A DNA stretch of 9,795 nt, from assembly GCA_031261245.1 (NCBI GenBank), contig JAISKU010000148.1, forward strand, positions 1 through 9,795, written 5' to 3'. Below the pieces are notes generated by a model that searched no databases, was not told the DNA's origin, and saw nothing but the letters and a program-made list of their open reading frames with translations. How positions within the stretch are numbered: the stretch's first letter is position 1; the number at the start of each line of letters is the position of its first letter. Shown here piece after piece: positions 1-6,223 of the stretch. Made by a program: the position numbers and the translations under genes. This DNA comes from Oscillospiraceae bacterium (GTDB lineage Bacteria > Bacillota > Clostridia > Oscillospirales > Oscillospiraceae).

Positions 1-393
1 TCGTTTCTCAAAACAAATGTCAAATGCTATTTCGTAAAACTAAAAAAGGAAAAGCTATTCATACTCCCGGACAAAATAATTGTTGTGAACAAGGGCAAGG
101 TGGGCGCTATTGACTTGGAGGATTTGAATATTCTCGTCGGCGATACGTCATTTGTAGAGAATATCGCCCCTCGTGACGCGACTATAATCAGACACACCTG
201 GCAATTTGTTAATAACAACGGCACGCCCGACAAACGGTTTAAGAACAACAGGCAGCTTCCCGTATGCAGATATGGTACAATATCATTTAAGACAGCCCAA
301 GGCTTTAACACACTGATTTATTGCTCAAATATAAACACAGCCGCCGAATTTTTTAATATTTTAGATTCCCATAAGTCATCAAATGAGGTATAA
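1..393 (+). CDS. 3' end of an uncharacterised conserved protein (partial)
   Basis: The reading frame is open from the first base of the window to a TAA at 391-393, so at least 130 residues of a larger protein are present and the start lies upstream. Two motifs stand out: LPDKIIVV followed by KVGAIDLEDLNI, and a TWQFVNNNG segment followed by PDKRFKNNRQLPVCRYG. I recall this pair from the C-terminal region of uncharacterised bacterial proteins, some of which carry an N-terminal DUF4236 domain. That link is from memory and no function is known to me. No membrane segment or catalytic motif is visible in this part. Base composition is clearly AT-richer than the following genes, with many AAT, AAA and ATA codons, so it may have a different history. 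Its last codons overlap the promoter proposed for the next gene. An internal ATG-like start is not needed and is unlikely. Confidence 0.7.
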   Translation, partial: SFLKTNVKCYFVKLKKEKLFILPDKIIVVNKGKVGAIDLEDLNILVGDTSFVENIAPRDATIIRHTWQFVNNNGTPDKRFKNNRQLPVCRYGTISFKTAQGFNTLIYCSNINTAAEFFNILDSHKSSNEV

Positions 394-394
394 T
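366..394 (+). promoter_or_regulatory. Sigma-A type promoter for the flavoprotein gene
   Basis: A perfect -10 box TATAAT lies at 389-394 and a -35 box TTCCCA (four of six matches to TTGACA) at 366-371, separated by 17 bases. Transcription would start near 401, giving a leader of about 26 bases that contains the ribosome binding site AAAGGAGAG (411-419). The -10 box overlaps the stop codon of the upstream gene, so the two genes can be transcribed separately without an intergenic gap. Confidence 0.55.
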
Positions 395-426
395 CAGTAC
401 CATAACTAACAAAGGAGAGTTGCATC

Positions 427-2061
427 ATGATCGAACACGAGAAGCAAGGGGAATTGCTGGCCGGATCATCTGAATACGGGAAGCAGGCGGACATAATCAT
501 CGTCGATTCGCCTATAATCAAAAAGCCCGACGACGCGCCTAAGCGCTGGTCGTGGGAGACGGTTCCGGAGCCGATACCGGAGGGCGAGGTCACGGAAACC
601 GTGGTGTCCGACGCGATAATCGTCGGCGGGGGCATCTCCGGCCTCGCGACAGCGGCGCGGGCGACGGAGCTCGGGCTCAAGGTCACGGTGATCGAGAAGA
701 TGGGCGGCTTTGTCGCCCACGGCGGCGAGATCGCCTCCATAGGCTCAAGCATACAGCGGGCGGCCGGAGTGCACATCGACAAGAAGCAATTCGCGCGCGA
801 CTGGATTCACATCAGCGGCAGCCGCGTCAATGAGGAGCTGCTGTGGATCTTCATCAACCGCAGCGAGGAGGCCTTTGAGTGGATATTGCAGCTCGGGGGA
901 GGGGACTTGTGCGCCGAGCTTGAGGGCGCGTACTACAAGGGGCGCGACTTCACGGAATATCCGGGCGCGCACCGCGTATTCAAGCGCGAAGGCAGCACAA
1001 AATACAAATACACCGGCGCGCTGCTCGTCTGCGAGATTTTGCAGGGCGTCATCACCGACGGCGGCAGCAGCGTTGTCCGCAACACACAGGCGCTGCGGCT
1101 CGAAAAGGAGAACGGGCGCGTCGTGTCGGTTCTCGCGAAAAACAAGGAGGGCAAAATAATCCGCTACAAGGGCACGCGCGGCGTCGTCCTCGCGACAGGG
1201 GACATCGGCGGGGATTGGGAGATGCTCGACGCATTCTCGCCGTGGGGGCTTCTTCCCGGCAAGTGCTCCTCGTGGCCGGAGGGCAGCAATCTCGGCGAGG
1301 GGCACAAGATCGGCTATTGGGCCGGCGGCGCGTTTGAGCCCGGGCCGTGGGCGCTCTCGCTGCACATGACGGGCTACGCCGCGTTCATCAACTTCTTCCT
1401 GCACGTGAACGCGCGCGGCAAGCGATACATGAATGAGGACACGTGGTCAGGCGGCAAATCCGCGAGGACTGTCGTACAGCCGGGCGGCCCCTTCGGCTTC
1501 ACGGTGTTCGACTCCAAGTGGTACGACGAGTGTGCGCGCCTCGCGCCGCTGCACGGCGGGCAGGCCTTCGACCCGAACAACAACTACGGCGACGCGTGGG
1601 ACAACCCGTCGAACAATTTCGCGCGCAAGTTCCTGGAGCAGTACATAGAGGCCGGCCTCGCTTGGAAGGCCGACAGCATCGAGGAGCTCGCAGAGAAGGT
1701 CGGGCTGCCCGTGGACGCGCTCACAGCCACCGTAAAGCGCTATAACGAGGTCGTCGCGTCAGGGGACGACACGGACTTCGGCAAGCGCTCAGAGCTCTTG
1801 ACGCCCATTACGGAGCCGCCCTACTACGCGGCGAAATTCGGCCCCGCGCTGCTGAACGTATTCGGCGGACTGCTCACCGACACGAAGTTGCGCGTGCTCG
1901 ACAAGGAACAAAATCCCCTCGGCGGACTGCTGGCCGTCGGCATGATCGCCGGAGGGCTGTACGGGGTAGATTACCCGCTCTTACTCAGCGGCAACAGCCA
2001 CGGGCGCTGCCTGACGTGGGGCCGCCTCGCGGCGGAGACGCTCGCCGCCGACGAGGCATAG
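427..2061 (+). CDS. FAD-dependent oxidoreductase, fumarate reductase/FAD_binding_2 superfamily
   Basis: This 544-residue protein is a soluble flavoprotein expected to reduce or introduce a C=C bond next to a carbonyl or carboxylate. The ATG at 427 follows AAAGGAGAG. Residues 1-60 form a polar extension with no Tat or Sec signal, so the enzyme is cytoplasmic. The dinucleotide-binding fold begins at about residue 62, with VGGGISG at 66-72 and the ribose-binding Glu at residue 90. A second conserved block, VNARGKRYMNED, starts at 327, and the C-terminal FAD-closing segment SGNSHGR is at 521-527. By alignment from memory with Shewanella flavocytochrome c3, its fumarate-binding residues appear changed: the Arg of the AVRGNGAI region becomes Phe320, the His of GGVHG becomes Tyr512, and the NRLGGN Arg is lost. 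A fumarate substrate is therefore unlikely; an enoate or enone reductase, or a 3-ketosteroid-dehydrogenase-like enzyme, fits better. No haem-binding CxxCH motif or FMN domain is present, so the electron donor must be separate. It converges on SDR-1 across a shared terminator. Confidence 0.9.
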   Translation: MIEHEKQGELLAGSSEYGKQADIIIVDSPIIKKPDDAPKRWSWETVPEPIPEGEVTETVVSDAIIVGGGISGLATAARATELGLKVTVIEKMGGFVAHGGEIASIGSSIQRAAGVHIDKKQFARDWIHISGSRVNEELLWIFINRSEEAFEWILQLGGGDLCAELEGAYYKGRDFTEYPGAHRVFKREGSTKYKYTGALLVCEILQGVITDGGSSVVRNTQALRLEKENGRVVSVLAKNKEGKIIRYKGTRGVVLATGDIGGDWEMLDAFSPWGLLPGKCSSWPEGSNLGEGHKIGYWAGGAFEPGPWALSLHMTGYAAFINFFLHVNARGKRYMNEDTWSGGKSARTVVQPGGPFGFTVFDSKWYDECARLAPLHGGQAFDPNNNYGDAWDNPSNNFARKFLEQYIEAGLAWKADSIEELAEKVGLPVDALTATVKRYNEVVASGDDTDFGKRSELLTPITEPPYYAAKFGPALLNVFGGLLTDTKLRVLDKEQNPLGGLLAVGMIAGGLYGVDYPLLLSGNSHGRCLTWGRLAAETLAADEA

Positions 2062-2081
2062 CGCCGAAATTCATCAAAAAG

Positions 2082-2110
2082 AAGCCGCGCCGGAAATTCC
2101 GGCGCGGCTT
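2082..2110. terminator. Bidirectional rho-independent terminator
   Basis: A perfect inverted repeat has arms at 2082-2095 and 2097-2110 (core AAGCCGCGCCGG / CCGGCGCGGCTT). It is followed by TTTTG on the plus strand and by CTTTTTG on the minus strand. It sits between the stop codons of the plus-strand flavoprotein gene (2061) and the minus-strand SDR-1 gene (2136), and can end both transcripts. Confidence 0.85.
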
Positions 2111-2135
2111 TTGCGTTACTCTATGACCAATAGAC

Positions 2136-2900
2136 TCAGCCTGTGACGATATTCTGACCGGAGAGGAACAGATTCTCCTGCGCGAAGAAAAGCATCACGC
2201 GCGCGATGTCCACGGGCTCCGAAACGCGCCCGAACATCGACATTTTCGCTATCATCTCAAACTCCTCAGGCGGGGAGTTCTTCTTCATCGGGGTGTTGAC
2301 CATTCCCGGGGCTATCGAGTTCACCCTGATGTTGAATTTCCCGTACTTGTTTGAAAAGGCCTTTGTCTGCAAAATGGCGGCGGCCTTGCTCGCCGTGTAG
2401 GCGGGGGAGGCGTACGCCCCGTCGATGCCCGTGACGGACGTGATGTTCACGATGCGCCCGTATTTCGCCTCTTTCATGTACTTCGCGGCGGCCTGCATCA
2501 TCAGATAGTGGCCGAGCGTGTGAATCTCAAAATACCGCAGATACTCGTCCGGCTCCATGTCGAAAAACGTGTCAAACGGCATGTCTCCGACCTCGTACGG
2601 CTCGCCCACGCCCGCGTTGTTCACGAGTATGTCTAGCCTGCCGAACGCGCCGAAAACCTTCGCGACCGCGTCGTCAACGGCGGCCTTGTCAGACACGTCC
2701 ACACTCAGCGCGAAAGCTCCCGGCGTGTATTTCGCACACTCCGCGGCGGCCTCCTCAATCGGGCCCGTCCGCCTGCCGAAAAGCGCGACCTTTACGCCCG
2801 ATTTCGCGAGCTCCACGGCGCACCCCTTTCCGATTCCCGTGCCCGCGCCCGTGACTATCGCGCTTCTACCGTCCAGTCCGTACTCCTTGTACTGTGCCAT
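2136..2900 (-). CDS. Short-chain dehydrogenase/reductase (SDR-1), paralogue of SDR-2
   Basis: This 254-residue classical SDR is a cytoplasmic NAD(P)-dependent enzyme that would interconvert an alcohol and a ketone. The start is the ATG at 2900-2898, which follows AAAGGGAGGA. A longer reading to 3008 would run through the promoter and has no binding site. Motifs are TGAGTGIG at 17-24, NNAG at 94-97, Ser155, and Tyr168 with Lys172 in YTASK. GRR at 42-44, just after the second strand, favours NADP(H) by family rules. The usual catalytic Asn of the N-x-x-G segment is His127 here. The chain stops at QNIVTG, slightly short of the common DGG tail. About 83% of residues match SDR-2. Differences concentrate at 98-112 and 159-166, which border the substrate pocket in SDRs, so the two copies probably act on different substrates or stereoisomers. 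It is expressed from its own promoter (2944-2973). The substrate is unknown. Confidence 0.9.
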   Translation of the reverse strand: MAQYKEYGLDGRSAIVTGAGTGIGKGCAVELAKSGVKVALFGRRTGPIEEAAAECAKYTPGAFALSVDVSDKAAVDDAVAKVFGAFGRLDILVNNAGVGEPYEVGDMPFDTFFDMEPDEYLRYFEIHTLGHYLMMQAAAKYMKEAKYGRIVNITSVTGIDGAYASPAYTASKAAAILQTKAFSNKYGKFNIRVNSIAPGMVNTPMKKNSPPEEFEMIAKMSMFGRVSEPVDIARVMLFFAQENLFLSGQNIVTG

Positions 2901-2917
2901 AAACAAATCCTCCCTTT

Positions 2918-2931
2918 GTAGAAATTGACAA
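2918..2931 (-). repeat. Leader motif shared with SDR-2, copy 1
   Basis: The minus-strand sequence TTGTCAATTTCTAC lies directly upstream of the ribosome binding site and shortly after the predicted transcription start. It matches the SDR-2 leader (7007-7020) at 13 of 14 positions. It may simply be a remnant of the gene duplication or may be a regulator or RNA site kept in both. Confidence 0.45.
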
Positions 2932-2943
2932 CATAGTTCGGAT

Positions 2944-2973
2944 ATTATATCACAGCCTGCACGTATCGCACAA
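2944..2973 (-). promoter_or_regulatory. Promoter of SDR-1
   Basis: On the minus strand the -10 box is a perfect TATAAT (2949-2944), preceded by TTGTGC (2973-2968) at a spacing of 18. The -35 matches the consensus only at its first three bases. The predicted start near 2937 gives a leader of about 37 bases. The promoter sits in the gap between the GIY-YIG stop codon and the SDR-1 start. The stretch TGTGATATA across the -10 region also occurs in the SDR-2 promoter. Confidence 0.55.
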
Positions 2974-2982
2974 TAGCCTTTT

Positions 2983-3246
2983 TCAGCTGTCAGCCGTCGT
3001 CCCGGCAATCAGCGCCCGCTTCTCCGCCCTCGTCATCTGCTTTATCTGACGCTCGCGCCGCAGCGCGAGTCCTCGCTCCGCGACCTCCTCCGTGTACACG
3101 AGCTTCACGGGCAGCCGTCCGCGCGTATATTTTGCGCCGGTTCCGGCGTTGTGCGCCTTGACGCGCCCCTCAATGTCGTTCGTCCAACCCGTGTAGAGCG
3201 TCCCGTCGCTGCACTCGAGAATATAGACGCAAACTGCCTGTGTCAT
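2983..3246 (-). CDS. Small GIY-YIG domain protein (UPF0213-like)
   Basis: An 87-residue single-domain protein starting at the ATG 3246-3244 behind AGGGAGA. It carries the GIY-YIG nuclease fold: VYIL (7-10) stands for GIY, YTGW (18-21) for YIG, and the expected Arg28, His32 and catalytic Glu65 (in RRERQIK) are present. The length is typical of the small stand-alone YhbQ/UPF0213 family, whose members are thought to act on DNA but have no settled role. It lies behind the hairpin that ends the AcnX transcript and ahead of SDR-1, so it is probably a bystander to the metabolic genes. No dedicated promoter was identified, so transcription by read-through from the upstream genes is possible. Confidence 0.85.
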   Translation of the reverse strand: MTQAVCVYILECSDGTLYTGWTNDIEGRVKAHNAGTGAKYTRGRLPVKLVYTEEVAERGLALRRERQIKQMTRAEKRALIAGTTADS

Positions 3247-3265
3247 AGAAAATCTCCCTAAAACA

Positions 3266-3293
3266 CACCGCGCCGGAATATCCCGGCGCGGTG
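3266..3293 (-). terminator. Hairpin terminator after the AcnX small subunit
   Basis: Perfect 11-base arms CACCGCGCCGG (3266-3276) and CCGGCGCGGTG (3283-3293) surround a 6-base loop. On the minus strand the hairpin follows the AcnX small-subunit stop codon by 15 bases and leads into TGTTTTAGG, a short and imperfect T-tract, so termination may be partial. The stem core is nearly the same as that at 2082-2110. Confidence 0.7.
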
Positions 3294-3308
3294 CAGCGTT
3301 TTTGCCTG

Positions 3309-3716
3309 TCAGCGATCTTTTTTCGTGATCTCTATGTACCCCTCGTCGGCGTTGACGAGCACCATGTCGCCCGTCTCGATGTACTTGAGCGGATCCTCCT
3401 CAAAGTCCGTCATCATCGGCACATGCGCCTGAAGCGCGCATCCAACGGTAAGCGGGCTGCTCTTTGTATGGACGAAAGCGGCCGGCTTTGCCCCGAAGCC
3501 GTATGCGAGGAAGCCTCCCGAACCGCGCGGGGAATAGAACACGAGTACCTTGCCCGTGTACGGCACCTTGAACAGCGGATGCCGCCGCTCCGTCGTATAC
3601 CCCTTCCACGGGGAGACGTTTGTAAAGCCCTGCAGATATTTCGGCGCGACAAGCGCCTCCGCCTCAACCTTGCCAGGGTACTCAGCGCGACCCTTTATCC
3701 TGATTTTTTCACTCAT
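3309..3716 (-). CDS. Aconitase X family dehydratase, small (swivelling) subunit
   Basis: A 135-residue protein matching the DUF126 swivelling domain that pairs with the AcnX catalytic subunit. Family-like features are the GRAEYPGKVEAEALV start (9-23), the segment around R45-H46-P47-L48, and the phosphate-loop-like RGSGG at 64-68, whose Ser66 corresponds to the conserved serine that reaches into the AcnX active site. The C-terminal part ends in the beta-rich TGDMVLVNADEGYIEI. The ATG at 3716 is preceded by GGAGG, which lies inside the last codons of the large-subunit gene. The two genes are separated by only 4 bases, typical of translational coupling. The enzyme is cytoplasmic and active only with its partner. 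It could not be assigned to a specific substrate. Confidence 0.85.
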   Translation of the reverse strand: MSEKIRIKGRAEYPGKVEAEALVAPKYLQGFTNVSPWKGYTTERRHPLFKVPYTGKVLVFYSPRGSGGFLAYGFGAKPAAFVHTKSSPLTVGCALQAHVPMMTDFEEDPLKYIETGDMVLVNADEGYIEITKKDR

Positions 3717-3720
3717 CTCA

Positions 3721-5025
3721 CTACCTCCATTCGCCTGTCCACTTGCCGGTCAGCGCGGCGTTTATGCAGTCGTCCTGAGAGCCGTAGCAGACCTGCAGCC
3801 TGTAATCGTCGTCCGGATAGCAGCCGGTGATATACTGCGCCTGCTTCGCGGTATCGACGGCGATATTGCGCACACCCTCGGGCACGGCGCCCATGGCGGC
3901 AAGGCACGCGCCCGACATCAGGAATACGCCCGCTTTTTCAAATATGTCGATATAGCCGAGGCCTCGCGCGATATCGTACAGCCACGGCGCCGTCATGATC
4001 CAAAGCGGAATCTTGACCTTCTTGCCCTCGAGCTTTTGCGAGAGGAGCATGAGGTCAACGATGTTCAGATGCGGGCAGCCGAGATAGACCATATCCACGT
4101 CGTCGGAGGTGTGGAAATTCAGAGATTCGTATGTGCTGCGCAAAACGCTGTTATCTATCAGAATCTGCTGCTTGAACGGTTTGCCGCCCGTGGCGTACTC
4201 AATCGTCGGCGCTTCCGGCGTGATGCCCGGGAAGTGGTACATGCGCACGGCGCCGCCCGAGGAGCACGCGGAGTTGAACTTCTGATACTGCGTCGTCGTG
4301 GGGCGGGACGTACCGGTTACGACGGGCACCTCGACGTCGGACGCCTCTCCGACGGCAAAACCGTACACGTCGAACTCAAGATCGGTGTGAATGAGGCGAT
4401 CCGTCTCGATGAGCAGCGTGCCGAGGCGGTTTTCCGTGATGTGCATGTCGTAGTACGGGGCCTTGCCGAGCAGCGTCGTCGCGAGAGAGCCGTCAAAGTT
4501 TGTGCGCGCGCCGAGCGTCGCGTTGCAGTAGGGCATTTGGCTCGACTCAAACCACGAGCAGTGTTGGCCGACGCTCGGCAGATACGACATCGTGAGGTAA
4601 TTCGCGCACGAGTGCGTCGTCAGCATACCCATCTTGCGCAGAATTTTGTAGACGTCCTCGTGCATCGCGTTTTTGTGGAATTCCGGGTCGTCGTGCCGCG
4701 TTTTGGGGTTCTGATTCCAGCAGATATTGCAGTTCTCCCAGCCGTGAATCGGGGCCTGCTCGCCGAACGGCGCCTTGTTCGCAAACGTCGGGATGGCGAA
4801 TTTTCCCCCGCGATCCGCAAAGTCCGCGAGCTCGTCAACCGAAATGCTGTAGTATTGGCTGAGATCCAGTCCCGGCGTGTGCATATCTCCCGTGCCGTCG
4901 AGATCAACGAGACGCTCCGCCCCCGCGATTTGGCACATCTCCACAAGATACTGCATACACTTTTGCTTTACTACGCCCTCTTCGCCCTGAAGAATTTTCT
5001 TTTCCTGATCAGTTAAGTTTACCAT
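3721..5025 (-). CDS. Aconitase X family dehydratase, large (catalytic) subunit
   Basis: A 434-residue AcnX/DUF521 catalytic subunit, expected to use an Fe-S cluster to remove water from a hydroxy acid. The start is the ATG at 5025-5023 with GGAGAAGGTG upstream. The frame is open to 5091, but that would overlap the alcohol dehydrogenase gene and lacks a binding site. Family landmarks: LTDQEKKIL (4-12), HSCANYL with Cys140, ESSQMPYCNATLGARTN (160-176), SSGGA followed by FPGITPEAP, LGCPH with Cys317, and SGAC with Cys374. The three cysteines fit the cluster ligands. Known members act on cis-3-hydroxy-L-proline or, in archaea, mevalonate 5-phosphate; neither is indicated by the neighbours. The N-terminal part has an extra stretch of about 16 residues with a CNIC motif (99-102) that I do not associate with the family. 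It lies 22 bases behind the alcohol dehydrogenase gene and 4 before the small subunit. Confidence 0.88.
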   Translation of the reverse strand: MVNLTDQEKKILQGEEGVVKQKCMQYLVEMCQIAGAERLVDLDGTGDMHTPGLDLSQYYSISVDELADFADRGGKFAIPTFANKAPFGEQAPIHGWENCNICWNQNPKTRHDDPEFHKNAMHEDVYKILRKMGMLTTHSCANYLTMSYLPSVGQHCSWFESSQMPYCNATLGARTNFDGSLATTLLGKAPYYDMHITENRLGTLLIETDRLIHTDLEFDVYGFAVGEASDVEVPVVTGTSRPTTTQYQKFNSACSSGGAVRMYHFPGITPEAPTIEYATGGKPFKQQILIDNSVLRSTYESLNFHTSDDVDMVYLGCPHLNIVDLMLLSQKLEGKKVKIPLWIMTAPWLYDIARGLGYIDIFEKAGVFLMSGACLAAMGAVPEGVRNIAVDTAKQAQYITGCYPDDDYRLQVCYGSQDDCINAALTGKWTGEWR

Positions 5026-5047
5026 ATAATCACCTTCTCCAAAAGTC

Positions 5048-6178
5048 TTACTTCTTGTTGTAAACAGGCACGTATCCGTTTGCGGTAACAATGTTTTTCA
5101 GCGCGCCGCGCTCCGAATCGTCAAGCGCCTCCTGTATCTGCTCGAGGGGGAACGTGTTCGTCAGCAGGCTGTTGATGTCGATTTGCCCGTGGCGATACAT
5201 CTCCATATATTTCGGAATGTCGCGGCGGAGTGTGACGGCGCCCATGACGGAGCCCGTGACGCGCTTCCCGGCGAGCACCTCCATGTAGTTCAGCTCGCCC
5301 ATGCCCTCGTCGCGCGGGTGTCCGTGCCCGATGATGACCATCTGGCCGTATCCCGCCGTCAGATCGAACGTGGAGCGCTTTAGACCCTTGCCCGCGACGG
5401 CGACTACGGAGTGGTCAACGCCGAAACCCTTTGTGATCTCCTTAACCGCCTCGACGACATTGACCTCCTTGGGGTTTACCGTGTGTGTCGCGCCGAATTT
5501 GACCGCCGCGTCAAGCTTCACCTGCTGCGTGTCAATCGCGATTATCGGCACCGCTCCGGACAGTTTCGCGCCCATGATCGCCGACAGACCGACGCCGCCG
5601 CAGCCCGTCACCGCGAAGCTCTCTCCCGGCTTGATTTTGCAGCGGTTAAGCACCGCGCCGAAGCCGGACATGAAGCCGCAGGCGAGCGCCGAGCCTATCT
5701 CGAACGGGATATCGTCGTCGAGCTTGACAAGCATATTCTCATAAGCGTTTGTATACGTCGAAAATCCCGACGCGCCGGAGCATGTCTGTATGACGCGCTC
5801 TCCGTTTGAGCGCGTATACGCGCTCGGCACGCGGAAGGACATCGGCTGTATAGTCGTGCAGAACCACGGGCGGTCGTGCAGGCACTGGTCGCAGTGTCCG
5901 CAGCCCTGCCGCACTTCCGAGCACAGCACGCGGTCGCCCGGCTTGACATACGTGACCTTATCGCCCACGGCGTCAACTATGCCGGCGATTTCGTGCCCCG
6001 CCGCGCCCGGCCCCTCGTATTCGCCGTGCTCACCGGTGAGCGCGTGGATATCGCTGTGACAGATTGTACACGTCATTACCTTGATTCGCACGTCGTACGG
6101 GCCGGGCTCGTCAAGCTCGACCTCTTCAACGACGACCTGCCGCCCCATGCGCGGCGCCAAAGCGAGTTTTACCTTCAT
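5048..6178 (-). CDS. Zinc-dependent alcohol dehydrogenase (MDR superfamily)
   Basis: A 376-residue medium-chain dehydrogenase that oxidises an alcohol or reduces an aldehyde or ketone. ATG at 6178 follows AAAGGAGAA. The GroES-like domain has the catalytic zinc ligands Cys40 (TICHSD), His62 with Glu63 (GHE) and Cys167 (ACGFMSG), and the structural zinc ligands Cys93, Cys96, Cys99 and Cys107. The nucleotide-binding domain has GCGGVG at 192-197, and Asp216 at the end of the next strand favours NAD(H) over NADP(H). The ACGFMSGFGAVLN segment resembles liver-type and glutathione-dependent class III enzymes, but the chain is closer to bacterial aryl- or benzyl-alcohol dehydrogenases in general form. 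This assignment is from memory. It is the second gene of the operon, 45 bases behind SDR-2 and 22 before the AcnX large subunit. The substrate is unknown. Confidence 0.9.
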   Translation of the reverse strand: MKVKLALAPRMGRQVVVEEVELDEPGPYDVRIKVMTCTICHSDIHALTGEHGEYEGPGAAGHEIAGIVDAVGDKVTYVKPGDRVLCSEVRQGCGHCDQCLHDRPWFCTTIQPMSFRVPSAYTRSNGERVIQTCSGASGFSTYTNAYENMLVKLDDDIPFEIGSALACGFMSGFGAVLNRCKIKPGESFAVTGCGGVGLSAIMGAKLSGAVPIIAIDTQQVKLDAAVKFGATHTVNPKEVNVVEAVKEITKGFGVDHSVVAVAGKGLKRSTFDLTAGYGQMVIIGHGHPRDEGMGELNYMEVLAGKRVTGSVMGAVTLRRDIPKYMEMYRHGQIDINSLLTNTFPLEQIQEALDDSERGALKNIVTANGYVPVYNKK

Positions 6179-6223
6179 AATAAATTCTCCTTTATGAAAA
6201 ATATTTGTTTAAGAATTCAATTC

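Noticed and set aside
27..311. A 94-codon minus-strand frame opposite the partial first gene
   Set aside because: No binding site or motif; the plus-strand frame has the conserved segments.
745..1404. A 219-codon open frame opposite the flavoprotein
   Set aside because: Antisense shadow with no recognisable domain; the plus strand carries clear FAD-binding motifs.
2901..3008. N-terminal extension of SDR-1 by 36 codons
   Set aside because: It would run through the promoter and the ribosome binding site and into the GIY-YIG gene. The paralogue starts at the same MAQYKEY position.
3550..5016. A 488-codon open frame on the plus strand, antisense to AcnX
   Set aside because: It lies fully opposite the AcnX genes, has an Arg/Ala/Val-rich composition typical of the antisense of GC-rich codons, and shows no motif or convincing binding site.
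5026..5091. N-terminal extension of the AcnX large subunit by 22 codons
   Set aside because: It overlaps the end of the alcohol dehydrogenase gene and lacks a binding site, whereas the ATG at 5025 has GGAGAAGG at proper distance.
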